From NCBI GenBank assembly GCA_964437215.1, contig CAYTFZ010000149.1, positions 1 to 5,065 on the forward strand: a stretch of 5,065 nt of DNA, given 5' to 3'. Source of the DNA: JAAYAN01 sp964437215. Its GTDB lineage: Bacteria > Bacteroidota > Ignavibacteria > Ignavibacteriales > Melioribacteraceae. The notes below the pieces were generated by a model that saw nothing but the letters and a program-made list of their open reading frames with translations, was not told the DNA's origin and did no database searches. The translations under genes and the position numbers were made by a program. Shown one piece after another: positions 1 through 5,065 of this stretch (positions are counted from its first letter, which is position 1; each line of letters opens with the position of its first letter).

Positions 1-713
1 GCGTTTTTAGAACTGATATGAGCAATATGAACTTTCGCATCGAGATATTCTGCCATAATTATATCACGGCTTACTATTAAATCTTCAGCAATTGTTGGAA
101 TAGATGGAAGTCCCAGATGAGTTGAAACCTCGCTTTCATTCATTGCGCCGCCGGCAAGACTTTCTTCTTCGCAATGTTCAAGAATAACCCCGTTTATCAT
201 TTTAGTGTATTCCATTGCTTTGCGCAAAATTCCGGCTGATTTTACTGCAGTTCCGTCATCCGAAAAAGCTACGGCGCCTGCTTCACTTAATTCGAGCATA
301 GGGGCAAGCGATTCTCCTTTTCTTTCAATTGTAACTGCTCCAACCGGATCGACATCAACAAGATGATTATGCGCTTTTTCTTTAACAAACCGGATTGTTT
401 CGGCACTGTCGGCTGCGGGAGTTGTATTAGGCATTGCCGCCACTCCGGTAAAACCTCCTGCTGCCGCTGCGTTACATCCCGAAATTACGGTCTCTTTGTC
501 TTCCCTTCCCGGTTCGCGCAAATGGACGTGCATATCGTAAAATCCCGGCGCGCAATATTTTCCGTTAAAATCATAAACTTCTGCGTCAGGATATCCGGAA
601 ATATTAATATCTTCTATTTTAATTATTATTCCGTTTTCTATAAGCAAGTCGGTTTTTTTATTAAGTTTTTGTTGTGGATTTATAAGATTAACATTTTTAA
701 TAATTATTTGCAT
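1..713 (-). CDS. pyrC: Dihydroorotase, class I (partial, C-terminus beyond left edge)
   Basis: Zinc amidohydrolase that cyclises N-carbamoyl-aspartate to dihydroorotate, the third step of UMP synthesis, in the cytoplasm. The frame is open from the ATG at 713 to the window edge, giving 237 residues; class I enzymes are usually about 425-430 residues, so the last ~190 lie outside. Visible metal-site residues fit the family: H62 and H64 in DMHVHLREPG (60-69), D153 in AFSDDG, H180 in LEHCEE, and H232 in HIAHISS. MPNT (94-97) is also typical. The bridging position is an aspartate (D153), as in Aquifex and Bacillus class I enzymes, rather than the carboxylated lysine of E. coli-type enzymes. The start is supported by AGGTGA just upstream and by the usual N-terminus (MQIIIKNVNLI). 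It lies 14 bases after pyrB, so it is very probably co-transcribed with it. An allantoinase or hydantoinase is less likely given the pyr context. Confidence 0.95.
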   Translation of the reverse strand, partial: MQIIIKNVNLINPQQKLNKKTDLLIENGIIIKIEDINISGYPDAEVYDFNGKYCAPGFYDMHVHLREPGREDKETVISGCNAAAAGGFTGVAAMPNTTPAADSAETIRFVKEKAHNHLVDVDPVGAVTIERKGESLAPMLELSEAGAVAFSDDGTAVKSAGILRKAMEYTKMINGVILEHCEEESLAGGAMNESEVSTHLGLPSIPTIAEDLIVSRDIIMAEYLDAKVHIAHISSKN

Positions 714-716
714 TTT

Positions 717-722
717 TCACCT
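717..722 (-). promoter_or_regulatory. Ribosome binding site of pyrC
   Basis: On the minus strand AGGTGA stands three bases before the ATG at 713, in the 14-base spacer after the pyrB stop codon. It is the clearest Shine-Dalgarno sequence of the operon and fixes the pyrC start. Confidence 0.6.
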
Positions 723-727
723 GATTA

Positions 728-1648
728 TTAATTCATTGTTCCTAAAAGATAAAGCACTGCCATACGGACAGCAACACCGTTTGTAACCTGATCAAGAATT
801 ACCTGATACGGTCCGTCTGCTACTTCCGAACTAAGTTCAACACCGCGGTTTATAGGTCCCGGATGAAGGATAAGAGGTTTTTTTGAATGTCTTTCGAGCC
901 TCTCTCTTGTTATTCCAAAAAAATTATGATATTCGCGTATGCTTGGAATGGATGCCCCTGCTTTTCTTTCGAGCTGGATTCTGAGAACATTTAGTACATC
1001 ATTTTCTGCAATTGCATCGTCAATCCTGCTAAATACTTTAACACCGAGTTTTTCAATATCCCACGGAATCATTGATGCCGGACCGCAAACTGAAAGTTTA
1101 GCTCCCATAGTTTTTAATCCGTAAATATTGGAAAGAGCAACGCGGGAATGAGTTATATCTCCAACGATACATACTTTCAGACCCTCTAATTTTCCGTATT
1201 TTTCGCGGATTGAATACATATCAAGCAAACCTTGCGTAGGATGTTCGTGAGCTCCGTCGCCTGCGTTTATTATGTTTGCTTTTGAAATTTGTGTTAAAAA
1301 ATTTGGGACGCCCGCCGATTCGTGCCGTACAACTATCATATCTACTTTCATTGCTTCGATATTGCGGACAGTATCTTTTAATGTTTCGCCTTTTTTCGTA
1401 CTGCTTTGCGAAGCCGAAAAATTTACCGTATCGGCCGAAAGCCTTTTCTGCGCAAGCTCGAAAGATATACGGGTACGCGTCGAGTTTTCGAAGAAAAGAT
1501 TAACGACAGTTTTTCCTTTTAAGGTAGGAACTTTTTTTATCGGTCTTTCAAGAACTTCGCGGAAAGTAGTTGCAGTATCAAGAATGAGCTGAATATCTTC
1601 GCGAGAAACACCTTCGAGACCCAATAAATGTTTTGTTGTTAAAGGCAT
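728..1648 (-). CDS. pyrB: Aspartate carbamoyltransferase catalytic subunit
   Basis: Transfers the carbamoyl group from carbamoyl phosphate to L-aspartate, the committed step of pyrimidine synthesis. The 306-residue length is normal for the catalytic chain. Carbamoyl-phosphate-domain signatures are present: FFENSTRTRISFE with STRTR at 56-60, the mobile-loop lysine K86 in STKKGETL, R108-H109, and HPTQ at 136-139. The aspartate domain shows R169 (GDITHSRVA), LRIQ with R223 and Q225, and HPGPINRGVE at 262-271. These match the E. coli residues S52-R54, K84, R105, H134, R167, R229 and Q231 by motif. The aspartate-side motifs separate it from ornithine carbamoyltransferase. It starts two bases after the pyrR stop and is followed 14 bases later by pyrC. 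No pyrI (regulatory chain) lies between pyrB and pyrC, so UTP/CTP feedback through PyrI is not expected unless pyrI is elsewhere. Confidence 0.98.
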   Translation of the reverse strand: MPLTTKHLLGLEGVSREDIQLILDTATTFREVLERPIKKVPTLKGKTVVNLFFENSTRTRISFELAQKRLSADTVNFSASQSSTKKGETLKDTVRNIEAMKVDMIVVRHESAGVPNFLTQISKANIINAGDGAHEHPTQGLLDMYSIREKYGKLEGLKVCIVGDITHSRVALSNIYGLKTMGAKLSVCGPASMIPWDIEKLGVKVFSRIDDAIAENDVLNVLRIQLERKAGASIPSIREYHNFFGITRERLERHSKKPLILHPGPINRGVELSSEVADGPYQVILDQVTNGVAVRMAVLYLLGTMN

Positions 1649-1650
1649 AT

Positions 1651-2061
1651 TTATTCACCATTTAAATTAGTTATATCCAAAAGATAAAGAGCATCTTCGC
1701 CGTCAATTTCAGTTAATTGCAGCTTTACTTCTTCGTTTATAGAAGTAGGTACATTCTTGCCTACAAAATCAGCTTTAATAGGCATTTCGCGGTGCCCTCG
1801 GTCGGCAAAAACACATAGCTGTATTGAGCTTGGACGTCCCAAATCCATTATTGCATCCAGCGCAGCCCTTGTCGTTCTTCCTGTATAAAGAATGTCATCA
1901 ATTAATATTACATCTTTTTCAGTAATATCGAAGGTTATATCCGTAACCGATACTTCGGGCTGTTTTAATCTTGTACGAAAATCATCACGGTATAGAGTAG
2001 CATCAAGAACACCCAGTTGCGGCTCTTTATTATCAATTTCTGCTATTTTTTTCTGAATTCT
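1651..2061 (-). CDS. pyrR: PyrR, pyr operon regulator / uracil phosphoribosyltransferase (N-terminus lost in assembly gap)
   Basis: PyrR is a phosphoribosyltransferase-fold protein. In Bacillus it binds pyr mRNA in response to UMP and causes attenuation; it also converts uracil plus PRPP to UMP. The frame is open from the gap edge to the TAA at 1651-1653, giving 136 visible residues. The order of conserved blocks follows B. subtilis PyrR: DATLYRDD (visible 20-27), the PRPP-binding motif VILIDDILYTGRTTRAA (51-67), DLGRPSSIQL (73-82), DRGHREMPI and FVGKNVPTS. An internal ATG at 1848 gives only a 65-residue piece and is not a plausible start, because the PRPP loop lies upstream of it. By comparison with the 181-residue Bacillus protein about 50 N-terminal residues are missing in the N run. 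It is first in the operon with pyrB. A purely enzymatic or DNA/RNA-independent role cannot be excluded. Confidence 0.95.
   Translation of the reverse strand, partial: RIQKKIAEIDNKEPQLGVLDATLYRDDFRTRLKQPEVSVTDITFDITEKDVILIDDILYTGRTTRAALDAIMDLGRPSSIQLCVFADRGHREMPIKADFVGKNVPTSINEEVKLQLTEIDGEDALYLLDITNLNGE
1654..1659 (-). promoter_or_regulatory. Ribosome binding site of pyrB inside the end of pyrR
   Basis: On the minus strand GGTGA lies six bases before the pyrB ATG at 1648. It is made of the last sense codons of pyrR (Gly-Glu) next to its TAA stop. This arrangement suggests translational coupling of pyrB to pyrR; the coupling is inferred. Confidence 0.5.
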
Positions 2062-2161
2062 NNNNNNNNNNNNNNNNNNNNNNNNNNNNNNNNNNNNNNN
2101 NNNNNNNNNNNNNNNNNNNNNNNNNNNNNNNNNNNNNNNNNNNNNNNNNNNNNNNNNNNNN
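2062..2161. other. Assembly gap of 100 N
   Basis: The run of N is exactly 100 long, the conventional placeholder for a scaffold gap of unknown size. It removes the start of pyrR, its promoter and any PyrR-responsive leader. About 50 missing PyrR codons would need roughly 150 bases, so the true gap is probably longer than 100. Contiguity of the two sides depends on the scaffolding. Confidence 0.97.
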
Positions 2162-2192
2162 GGTAAAGTAAAGATGTTTTAAATTCTTTTTA

Positions 2193-2636
2193 CTAACTTT
2201 TTAGTATTTGCTCCAAATGATGCTTCAAATGCCTCAGGTAATCCGTAATTATAAATTCTAAAGTAAAAGGTTTTTCCTTGCCCGCATTCACAGGATTCGA
2301 AAGCGTTTCTGCCGGAACGACTTCCAGAAGCTTGCAAAAATTAAAATTAACCACGCTGAAAAGTTCAACTAATTCCTTCCAATCCCTTTCGCAGTATTTC
2401 TGAATTTCAACCCAATCGTCTTGATTGTATGCGGGGAAATCAGCAGCAGAATTTAACATCGCCCTTACTGTTCTTTGATGATTATTTAGTGCAGAATCGA
2501 TTAGGTGTCCTAATATTTCTTTTTTCGACCATTTATCGGGAGCGGGTTTAAGAGATGCAGTTTCATCGGAAAGTTTGAATAATTCCTGCTTTACAGAATC
2601 AATTGTATTAAATATTTGTTCGGATATTGTCTTCAT
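2193..2636 (-). CDS. DinB/YfiT-family putative metal-dependent protein
   Basis: A 147-residue protein resembling the DinB-like four-helix-bundle superfamily (DinB_2 type), whose members usually bind a divalent metal through three histidines; some are bacillithiol- or mycothiol-dependent transferases, and many have no known function. Seen here: the typical W36-containing segment KWSKKEILGHLIDS with H44 and D47, H53 in NNHQR, and the C-terminal helix DYLRHLKHHLEQIL with H136, H139 and H140. H44 plus two of the C-terminal histidines are the likely metal ligands, which is an inference from family pattern. No signal peptide or membrane segment is seen, so it is probably cytoplasmic. The ATG at 2636 has no clear Shine-Dalgarno sequence; upstream is A/T-only sequence. 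It points toward the gap and pyrR on the same strand but is separated from them by the unknown gap. It is not the DNA polymerase IV also called DinB. Confidence 0.85.
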   Translation of the reverse strand: MKTISEQIFNTIDSVKQELFKLSDETASLKPAPDKWSKKEILGHLIDSALNNHQRTVRAMLNSAADFPAYNQDDWVEIQKYCERDWKELVELFSVVNFNFCKLLEVVPAETLSNPVNAGKEKPFTLEFIITDYLRHLKHHLEQILKS

Positions 2637-2761
2637 AATATTATTTTATTTTTCTTATTAAATTTAGATAATTACAAGTGTTTTTTATTTTTTTCATGCA
2701 AAATATACATAACATTTATCAATGATTTTTAATTTTGTCAATATTAAACCTTCAGGTTCCT

Positions 2762-3526
2762 ATGAAAAAGATTTTCTTTCTTTTTTTCTTTTGTTATCTC
2801 AAGTCAGTTTCAGCTCAATCGGATGCCGTTACTCAGTTTTCCACAATAGACGCTTTACTTAACGGGCTATACGATGGACAATTTTCATTTGGTGAGGTAA
2901 GCAGGAGCGGAGATTTTGGAATAGGTACTTTTAATGCGCTCGACGGTGAAATGGTTTTGCTCGATGGTCAAATTTTTCAGATAACAGCAGAGGGCGGAGT
3001 TAATTTAATTGATTCTTCCGCAACAACTCCTTTCAGCATATCAACTTTTTTTGATAATGATAAGCGTTTTAAAATTGATTCCTGCCAATCATTAGAAGAA
3101 CTTACCCAAATTCTAGACGCGAAAATTGTTTCGGGTAATATTTTTTATGCCGTAAAAATTTCAGGAAACTTTCTGTACGTTAAAACACGCAGCGTACCTA
3201 AACAAAATAAACCTTATTTACCTCTTGCCGAAGCTGCAAAACATCAGATTGTTTTCGAAAAAGAAAATTTAAAAGGTGACTTAATTGGTTTTTATGCTCC
3301 TATTTATGTAAAAGGAATTAATGTTCCCGGCTACCATTTGCATTTTTTATCGGAAGATAAAACCTTCGGAGGACATGTTCTTGATGTTAAGATAGGTAAA
3401 GTTGAATGTTTTTTAGATGAGATAAAAAGTTTCAAGCTTATTCTGCCGGATGATGCGGAATTCTTAAAAACAGACCTTTCCCAAGATAAAGAGAATGAAT
3501 TGAAATCAGTTGAAAAAGGAAATTGA
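2762..3526 (+). CDS. budA: Alpha-acetolactate decarboxylase, exported
   Basis: Converts (S)-2-acetolactate to (R)-acetoin and CO2, diverting pyruvate-derived acetolactate to acetoin/butanediol. The equivalent Bacillus gene is alsD. The chosen ATG gives 254 residues and begins with a signal peptide (MKKIFFLFFF, then cleavage likely after VSA at residue 18). An in-frame TTG at 2735 would add nine residues before the signal peptide and is less likely. Family blocks: FSTIDALLNGLYDGQ, SGDFGIGTFNALDGEM (E63), KTRSVPKQ (R143), and INVPGYHLHFLSED with GGHVLD. The zinc histidines are H192, H194 and H205. These sit at a constant offset of two from Brevibacillus brevis E65, R145, H194, H196 and H207; the same offset puts E251, near the C-terminus, at the position of catalytic E253. 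All key residues are therefore present and the gene looks intact. Only a weak AGG precedes the start. It is divergent from the DinB-like gene. No acetolactate synthase or butanediol dehydrogenase is in the window. Confidence 0.95.
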   Translation: MKKIFFLFFFCYLKSVSAQSDAVTQFSTIDALLNGLYDGQFSFGEVSRSGDFGIGTFNALDGEMVLLDGQIFQITAEGGVNLIDSSATTPFSISTFFDNDKRFKIDSCQSLEELTQILDAKIVSGNIFYAVKISGNFLYVKTRSVPKQNKPYLPLAEAAKHQIVFEKENLKGDLIGFYAPIYVKGINVPGYHLHFLSEDKTFGGHVLDVKIGKVECFLDEIKSFKLILPDDAEFLKTDLSQDKENELKSVEKGN

Positions 3527-3528
3527 AG

Positions 3529-3557
3529 CTGCGAAAAATGATTTAAATTTTTCGCAG
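3529..3557. terminator. Hairpin between convergent genes, possible shared terminator
   Basis: A perfect 11-bp inverted repeat (CTGCGAAAAAT and its complement) with a 7-base loop starts three bases after the decarboxylase stop and ends 15 bases before the stop of the RRM gene. Its place between convergent genes suggests a bidirectional transcript end. However, the T run lies inside the arm, before the CGCAG base, and no T run follows on either strand, so it is not a textbook intrinsic terminator. It could instead protect transcript 3' ends. Confidence 0.5.
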
Positions 3558-3572
3558 TCAGTTCATTTAAGC

Positions 3573-3962
3573 TTATCTATCGCCTCTGCGTCCGCCGCCA
3601 AAGCCGCTTCTTCCACCGCTTGCGCCTCTATTGCTGCCAAATCCGCCGCCTTTGCTTCCTCCGCGTCCGCCGCCGCTTCTGCCGCCGCCAAAGCCGCCTT
3701 TCCTGTTTCCGCCGCCTTCGCTTTTAGGACGAGCTTCGTTTACTACCAAATTTCTTTCTTTAAGTTCGGTGTCATTCATTGCTCTTACGGCCTGATCTGC
3801 TTCTTCTTTCGAAGGCATTTCGATAAAGGCAAATCCTTTCGATTTTCCGGTGAACATATCTTTAATAATTTCTGCTTTATCTACTTTGCCGAATCTTTCA
3901 AATGCGGCTTTAAGTTCTTCTTCTGATACGTTATACGACAAATTTCCTACATAAATCTTCAT
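3573..3962 (-). CDS. RRM-domain RNA-binding protein with Gly/Arg-rich tail
   Basis: A 129-residue single-RRM protein of the kind found in cyanobacteria and Bacteroidota-type bacteria (Rbp-like), which binds single-stranded RNA and is often linked to cold or stress adaptation. RNP2 is IYVGNL (residues 3-8) and RNP1 is KGFAFIEM (42-49); the aromatic residues Y4, F44 and F46 needed for base stacking are present. The RRM ends near ARPK (78-80). From about residue 83 the chain is a low-complexity tail of Gly, Arg, Ser and Phe with RGG-like and FGGGR units, likely disordered and contributing to RNA binding. The ATG at 3962 is preferred over the GTG immediately before it, because GGAG lies 5 bases from the ATG but only 2 from the GTG. 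It converges on the decarboxylase gene. Its RNA targets cannot be told from the sequence. Confidence 0.93.
   Translation of the reverse strand: MKIYVGNLSYNVSEEELKAAFERFGKVDKAEIIKDMFTGKSKGFAFIEMPSKEEADQAVRAMNDTELKERNLVVNEARPKSEGGGNRKGGFGGGRSGGGRGGSKGGGFGSNRGASGGRSGFGGGRRGDR
3576..3716 (-). repeat. Degenerate GGN-rich coding repeat (Gly/Arg tail)
   Basis: This stretch encodes the glycine-rich tail of the RRM protein. It reads as degenerate repeats of GGC/GGA-rich codons, including FGGGRSGG and FGGGRRGD copies. It is visibly more GC-rich than the rest of the window, which follows from glycine and arginine codons. Such tracts are prone to length change by slippage; the frame is intact here. Confidence 0.7.
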
Positions 3963-3966
3963 CACT

Positions 3967-3971
3967 TCTCC
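3967..3971 (-). promoter_or_regulatory. Ribosome binding site of the RRM gene
   Basis: On the minus strand GGAGA precedes the double start GTG-ATG. Counting from GGAG, the ATG is 5 bases away and the GTG 2, which decides for the ATG. This is among the strongest Shine-Dalgarno matches in a window where several genes lack one. Confidence 0.6.
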
Positions 3972-3982
3972 ATTTTTTAAAA

Positions 3983-4000
3983 TTCAGTTTCGCGACTGAA
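3983..4000 (-). promoter_or_regulatory. Small hairpin in the leader of the RRM gene
   Basis: The arms TTCAGT and ACTGAA form a 6-bp stem around a 6-base CG-containing loop. It lies 20 bases upstream of the ATG on the minus strand, just before the ribosome binding site. It is the only GC-containing island in the AT-rich spacer. It would be in the 5' UTR if transcription starts upstream of 4000, which is not shown. A regulatory role is only a suggestion. Confidence 0.3.
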
Positions 4001-4164
4001 AAATATTTTTAATTACAAAAATGAATATACATTTTTTTTTGTGAATTACATATACAAGTTTACGGGTAGAAAAATTCAATCAATAGTAATTTTTTTTACG
4101 ATTCTTAATATTTTAATATGTTTATTATTTTCGGAATACATTATTTTTATGGGAACTAATTTAT

Positions 4165-4169
4165 AAGGA
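4165..4169 (+). promoter_or_regulatory. Ribosome binding site of the secreted esterase gene
   Basis: AAGGA lies eight bases before the ATG at 4178 and supports that start. The rest of the 3966-4177 spacer is AT-rich with long T tracts. It must carry promoters for both divergent genes, but I could not assign -35/-10 or Bacteroidota-type -33/-7 elements with confidence. Confidence 0.6.
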
Positions 4170-4177
4170 TAATAGCG

Positions 4178-5035
4178 ATGAAATTTTGGAATTTTGCAAC
4201 TGCATTGGCAATAATGTTTTCTTCAACTTTAATATTGGCGCAAGAAAAGCACTTTACTTTAAAAAACACACGCATTTTTGAGATTAAAAACGAATTAACA
4301 GGACGCAATCACGAAATTATAGTAACACTACCTGGAAGTTACAAAGATTCAGTTAATAAACATTATCCAGTTCTTTATTACGTTGATGCTTATTGGGATA
4401 CTCCCCTTTTGAATTCAATTCACGGAAATCTTGTTTACGATAACGTAATTCCCGAATTAATTATGGTCGGGTTTTCTTATCCCGGAGAAGATGCAAATTA
4501 CGGAGAATTGAGATCAAAAGATCTTCCGCCAACACTTTCAGGTGAAGCCGACAAATTTCTAGAATTTATTGAGAAAGTTATAATTCCAAAGATAGATGGC
4601 GAATACAGAACAGATAAAAATAACCGGGCTGTTTCAGGAAATTCTCTTGGCGGGCTTTTTACGCTTTACGCTATGTATAAAAAACAAAATTTATTCAACA
4701 GATTTATTTCTATCAGTCCGGCAGTTATGTGGGATAACAATTACCTCTTTAATATTGACAATAAATATTCTGAACAGACTGAAATATTAAAAGGCAGATT
4801 GTTTTTATCGTACGGAGGAGACGAGTATTTGCCTTTTAGAAATCCGATTATTGAATTCCAGAAACAGATTGCAGCAAAAAATTATAACGGACTTGATCTT
4901 TTAAATTTTAATATTGAAGGCGAACGCCATACAGGAGTTAAAGCCGAAGGTTACAGCCGCGGTTTACGCTGGGTTTTTAAAGATATTGCCCCAACCGGAC
5001 CAAGCGGATTAGCAAAAGAGATGAATGGACACTGA
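4178..5035 (+). CDS. Secreted alpha/beta-hydrolase, putative esterase family (esterase D/IroE-like)
   Basis: A 285-residue serine hydrolase of the putative-esterase family (PF00756 type), which includes esterase D, siderophore esterases such as IroE/BesA, and feruloyl-type esterases. Residues 1-21 form a signal peptide with cleavage likely after LILA, giving a mature protein starting QEKH; it is therefore periplasmic or external. Family features: the N-terminal strand region with NHEIIVTLPGSY and YPVLYYVDA (63-71), the nucleophile elbow GNSLGG (154-159, Ser156), an acidic residue after a strand in SYGGDEY (D215 or E216), and the catalytic His251 in GERHTG. All three triad positions are thus present. 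The protein ends soon after the final helix (RGLRWVFKDI), a usual place for this family. The substrate cannot be deduced: no siderophore, polysaccharide or TonB-dependent receptor gene is nearby. The gene appears monocistronic, with a hairpin following the stop. Confidence 0.88.
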   Translation: MKFWNFATALAIMFSSTLILAQEKHFTLKNTRIFEIKNELTGRNHEIIVTLPGSYKDSVNKHYPVLYYVDAYWDTPLLNSIHGNLVYDNVIPELIMVGFSYPGEDANYGELRSKDLPPTLSGEADKFLEFIEKVIIPKIDGEYRTDKNNRAVSGNSLGGLFTLYAMYKKQNLFNRFISISPAVMWDNNYLFNIDNKYSEQTEILKGRLFLSYGGDEYLPFRNPIIEFQKQIAAKNYNGLDLLNFNIEGERHTGVKAEGYSRGLRWVFKDIAPTGPSGLAKEMNGH

Positions 5036-5046
5036 TTAAATAAAAG

Positions 5047-5065
5047 CAGGAAGTTATTTTTCCTG
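5047..5065 (+). terminator. Probable terminator hairpin after the esterase gene (cut by window end)
   Basis: CAGGAA and TTCCTG form a 6-bp stem around a 7-base loop, 11 bases after the esterase stop. The preceding G at 5046 could extend the stem beyond the window. Whether a T run follows cannot be seen, so this is a likely but unproven intrinsic terminator. Confidence 0.45.

Noticed and set aside
363..731. 122-residue plus-strand open frame
   Set aside because: It lies antisense to pyrC and pyrB, whose motifs are unambiguous, and its translation has no recognisable domain.
939..1592. Several plus-strand open frames opposite pyrB
   Set aside because: They are shadows of the intact pyrB gene on the minus strand and have no independent start signals or domains.
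1651..1848. 65-residue protein starting at an internal ATG
   Set aside because: It is only the C-terminal part of PyrR; the frame stays open upstream through the PRPP-binding motif to the gap.
2191..2206. Inverted repeat TACTAA-CTTT-TTAGTA at the end of the DinB-like gene
   Set aside because: The stem is six weak pairs, overlaps the stop codon and is not followed by a T run on the minus strand, so I do not call a terminator.
2735..2761. TTG start adding nine residues to the decarboxylase
   Set aside because: It would place polar residues before the signal peptide; the ATG at 2762 gives a standard MKK-type signal sequence and matches the family numbering.
2637..2761. Promoter elements in the divergent DinB-like/decarboxylase spacer
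   Set aside because: AT-rich sequence offers many weak matches (for example TATATTTTG on the minus strand) but none with a correctly spaced partner element.
3576..3716. GC-rich repeat as possible CRISPR or minisatellite
   Set aside because: The units are degenerate and in frame with a glycine-rich tail; there is no constant repeat-spacer spacing.
3510..3926. 138-residue Ala-rich plus-strand open frame
   Set aside because: The alanine/serine repeats are the antisense reading of the Gly/Arg codons of the RRM protein; the start is a TTG inside the decarboxylase gene.
4596..4790. 64-residue plus-strand open frame
   Set aside because: It is an out-of-frame reading inside the esterase gene with no own ribosome binding site.

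Overview
The window looks like a piece of an AT-rich chromosome, probably a draft assembly (scaffold) from a Bacteroidota/Ignavibacteria-type bacterium. This rests on the AT-rich composition, the weak or absent Shine-Dalgarno sites before several genes, the small RRM protein with a glycine-rich tail, and the overall flavour of the proteins. It is an inference from protein resemblance, not a proven taxonomy. A run of exactly 100 N (2062-2161) is an assembly gap that cuts one gene.

Left part (1-2061, minus strand): a tightly packed pyrimidine-biosynthesis operon, read right to left as pyrR, pyrB, pyrC. pyrR (regulator/uracil phosphoribosyltransferase) has lost its N-terminus in the gap. pyrB (aspartate carbamoyltransferase catalytic chain) is complete and starts 2 bases after pyrR ends. 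pyrC (class I dihydroorotase) starts 14 bases after pyrB and runs off the left edge with 237 residues visible. The two enzymes catalyse consecutive steps, from carbamoyl phosphate plus aspartate to dihydroorotate. PyrR would be expected to tune the operon to UMP, but any leader it acts on is hidden by the gap.

Middle (2162-3526): a small DinB/YfiT-type putative metal-dependent protein on the minus strand, then, divergently, an exported alpha-acetolactate decarboxylase on the plus strand (acetoin pathway). The decarboxylase has a signal peptide and all expected active-site residues.

Right part (3527-5065): an 11-bp perfect hairpin separates the decarboxylase from a convergent RNA-binding protein gene (RRM plus Gly/Arg-rich tail, minus strand). 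The RRM gene has a leader with a small hairpin and a good Shine-Dalgarno site. Across a 212-base AT-rich divergent spacer lies a secreted alpha/beta-hydrolase of the putative esterase (esterase D/IroE-like) family, followed by a hairpin cut by the window end.

Apart from the pyr operon the genes look like unrelated single units. I see no tRNA or rRNA genes, no CRISPR array, no insertion sequence and no convincing undescribed multi-gene system. The points most worth a second look are the Asp-type dihydroorotase beside pyrB with no room for pyrI between them, the exported acetolactate decarboxylase without a visible synthase, and the possible leader structure of the RRM gene.
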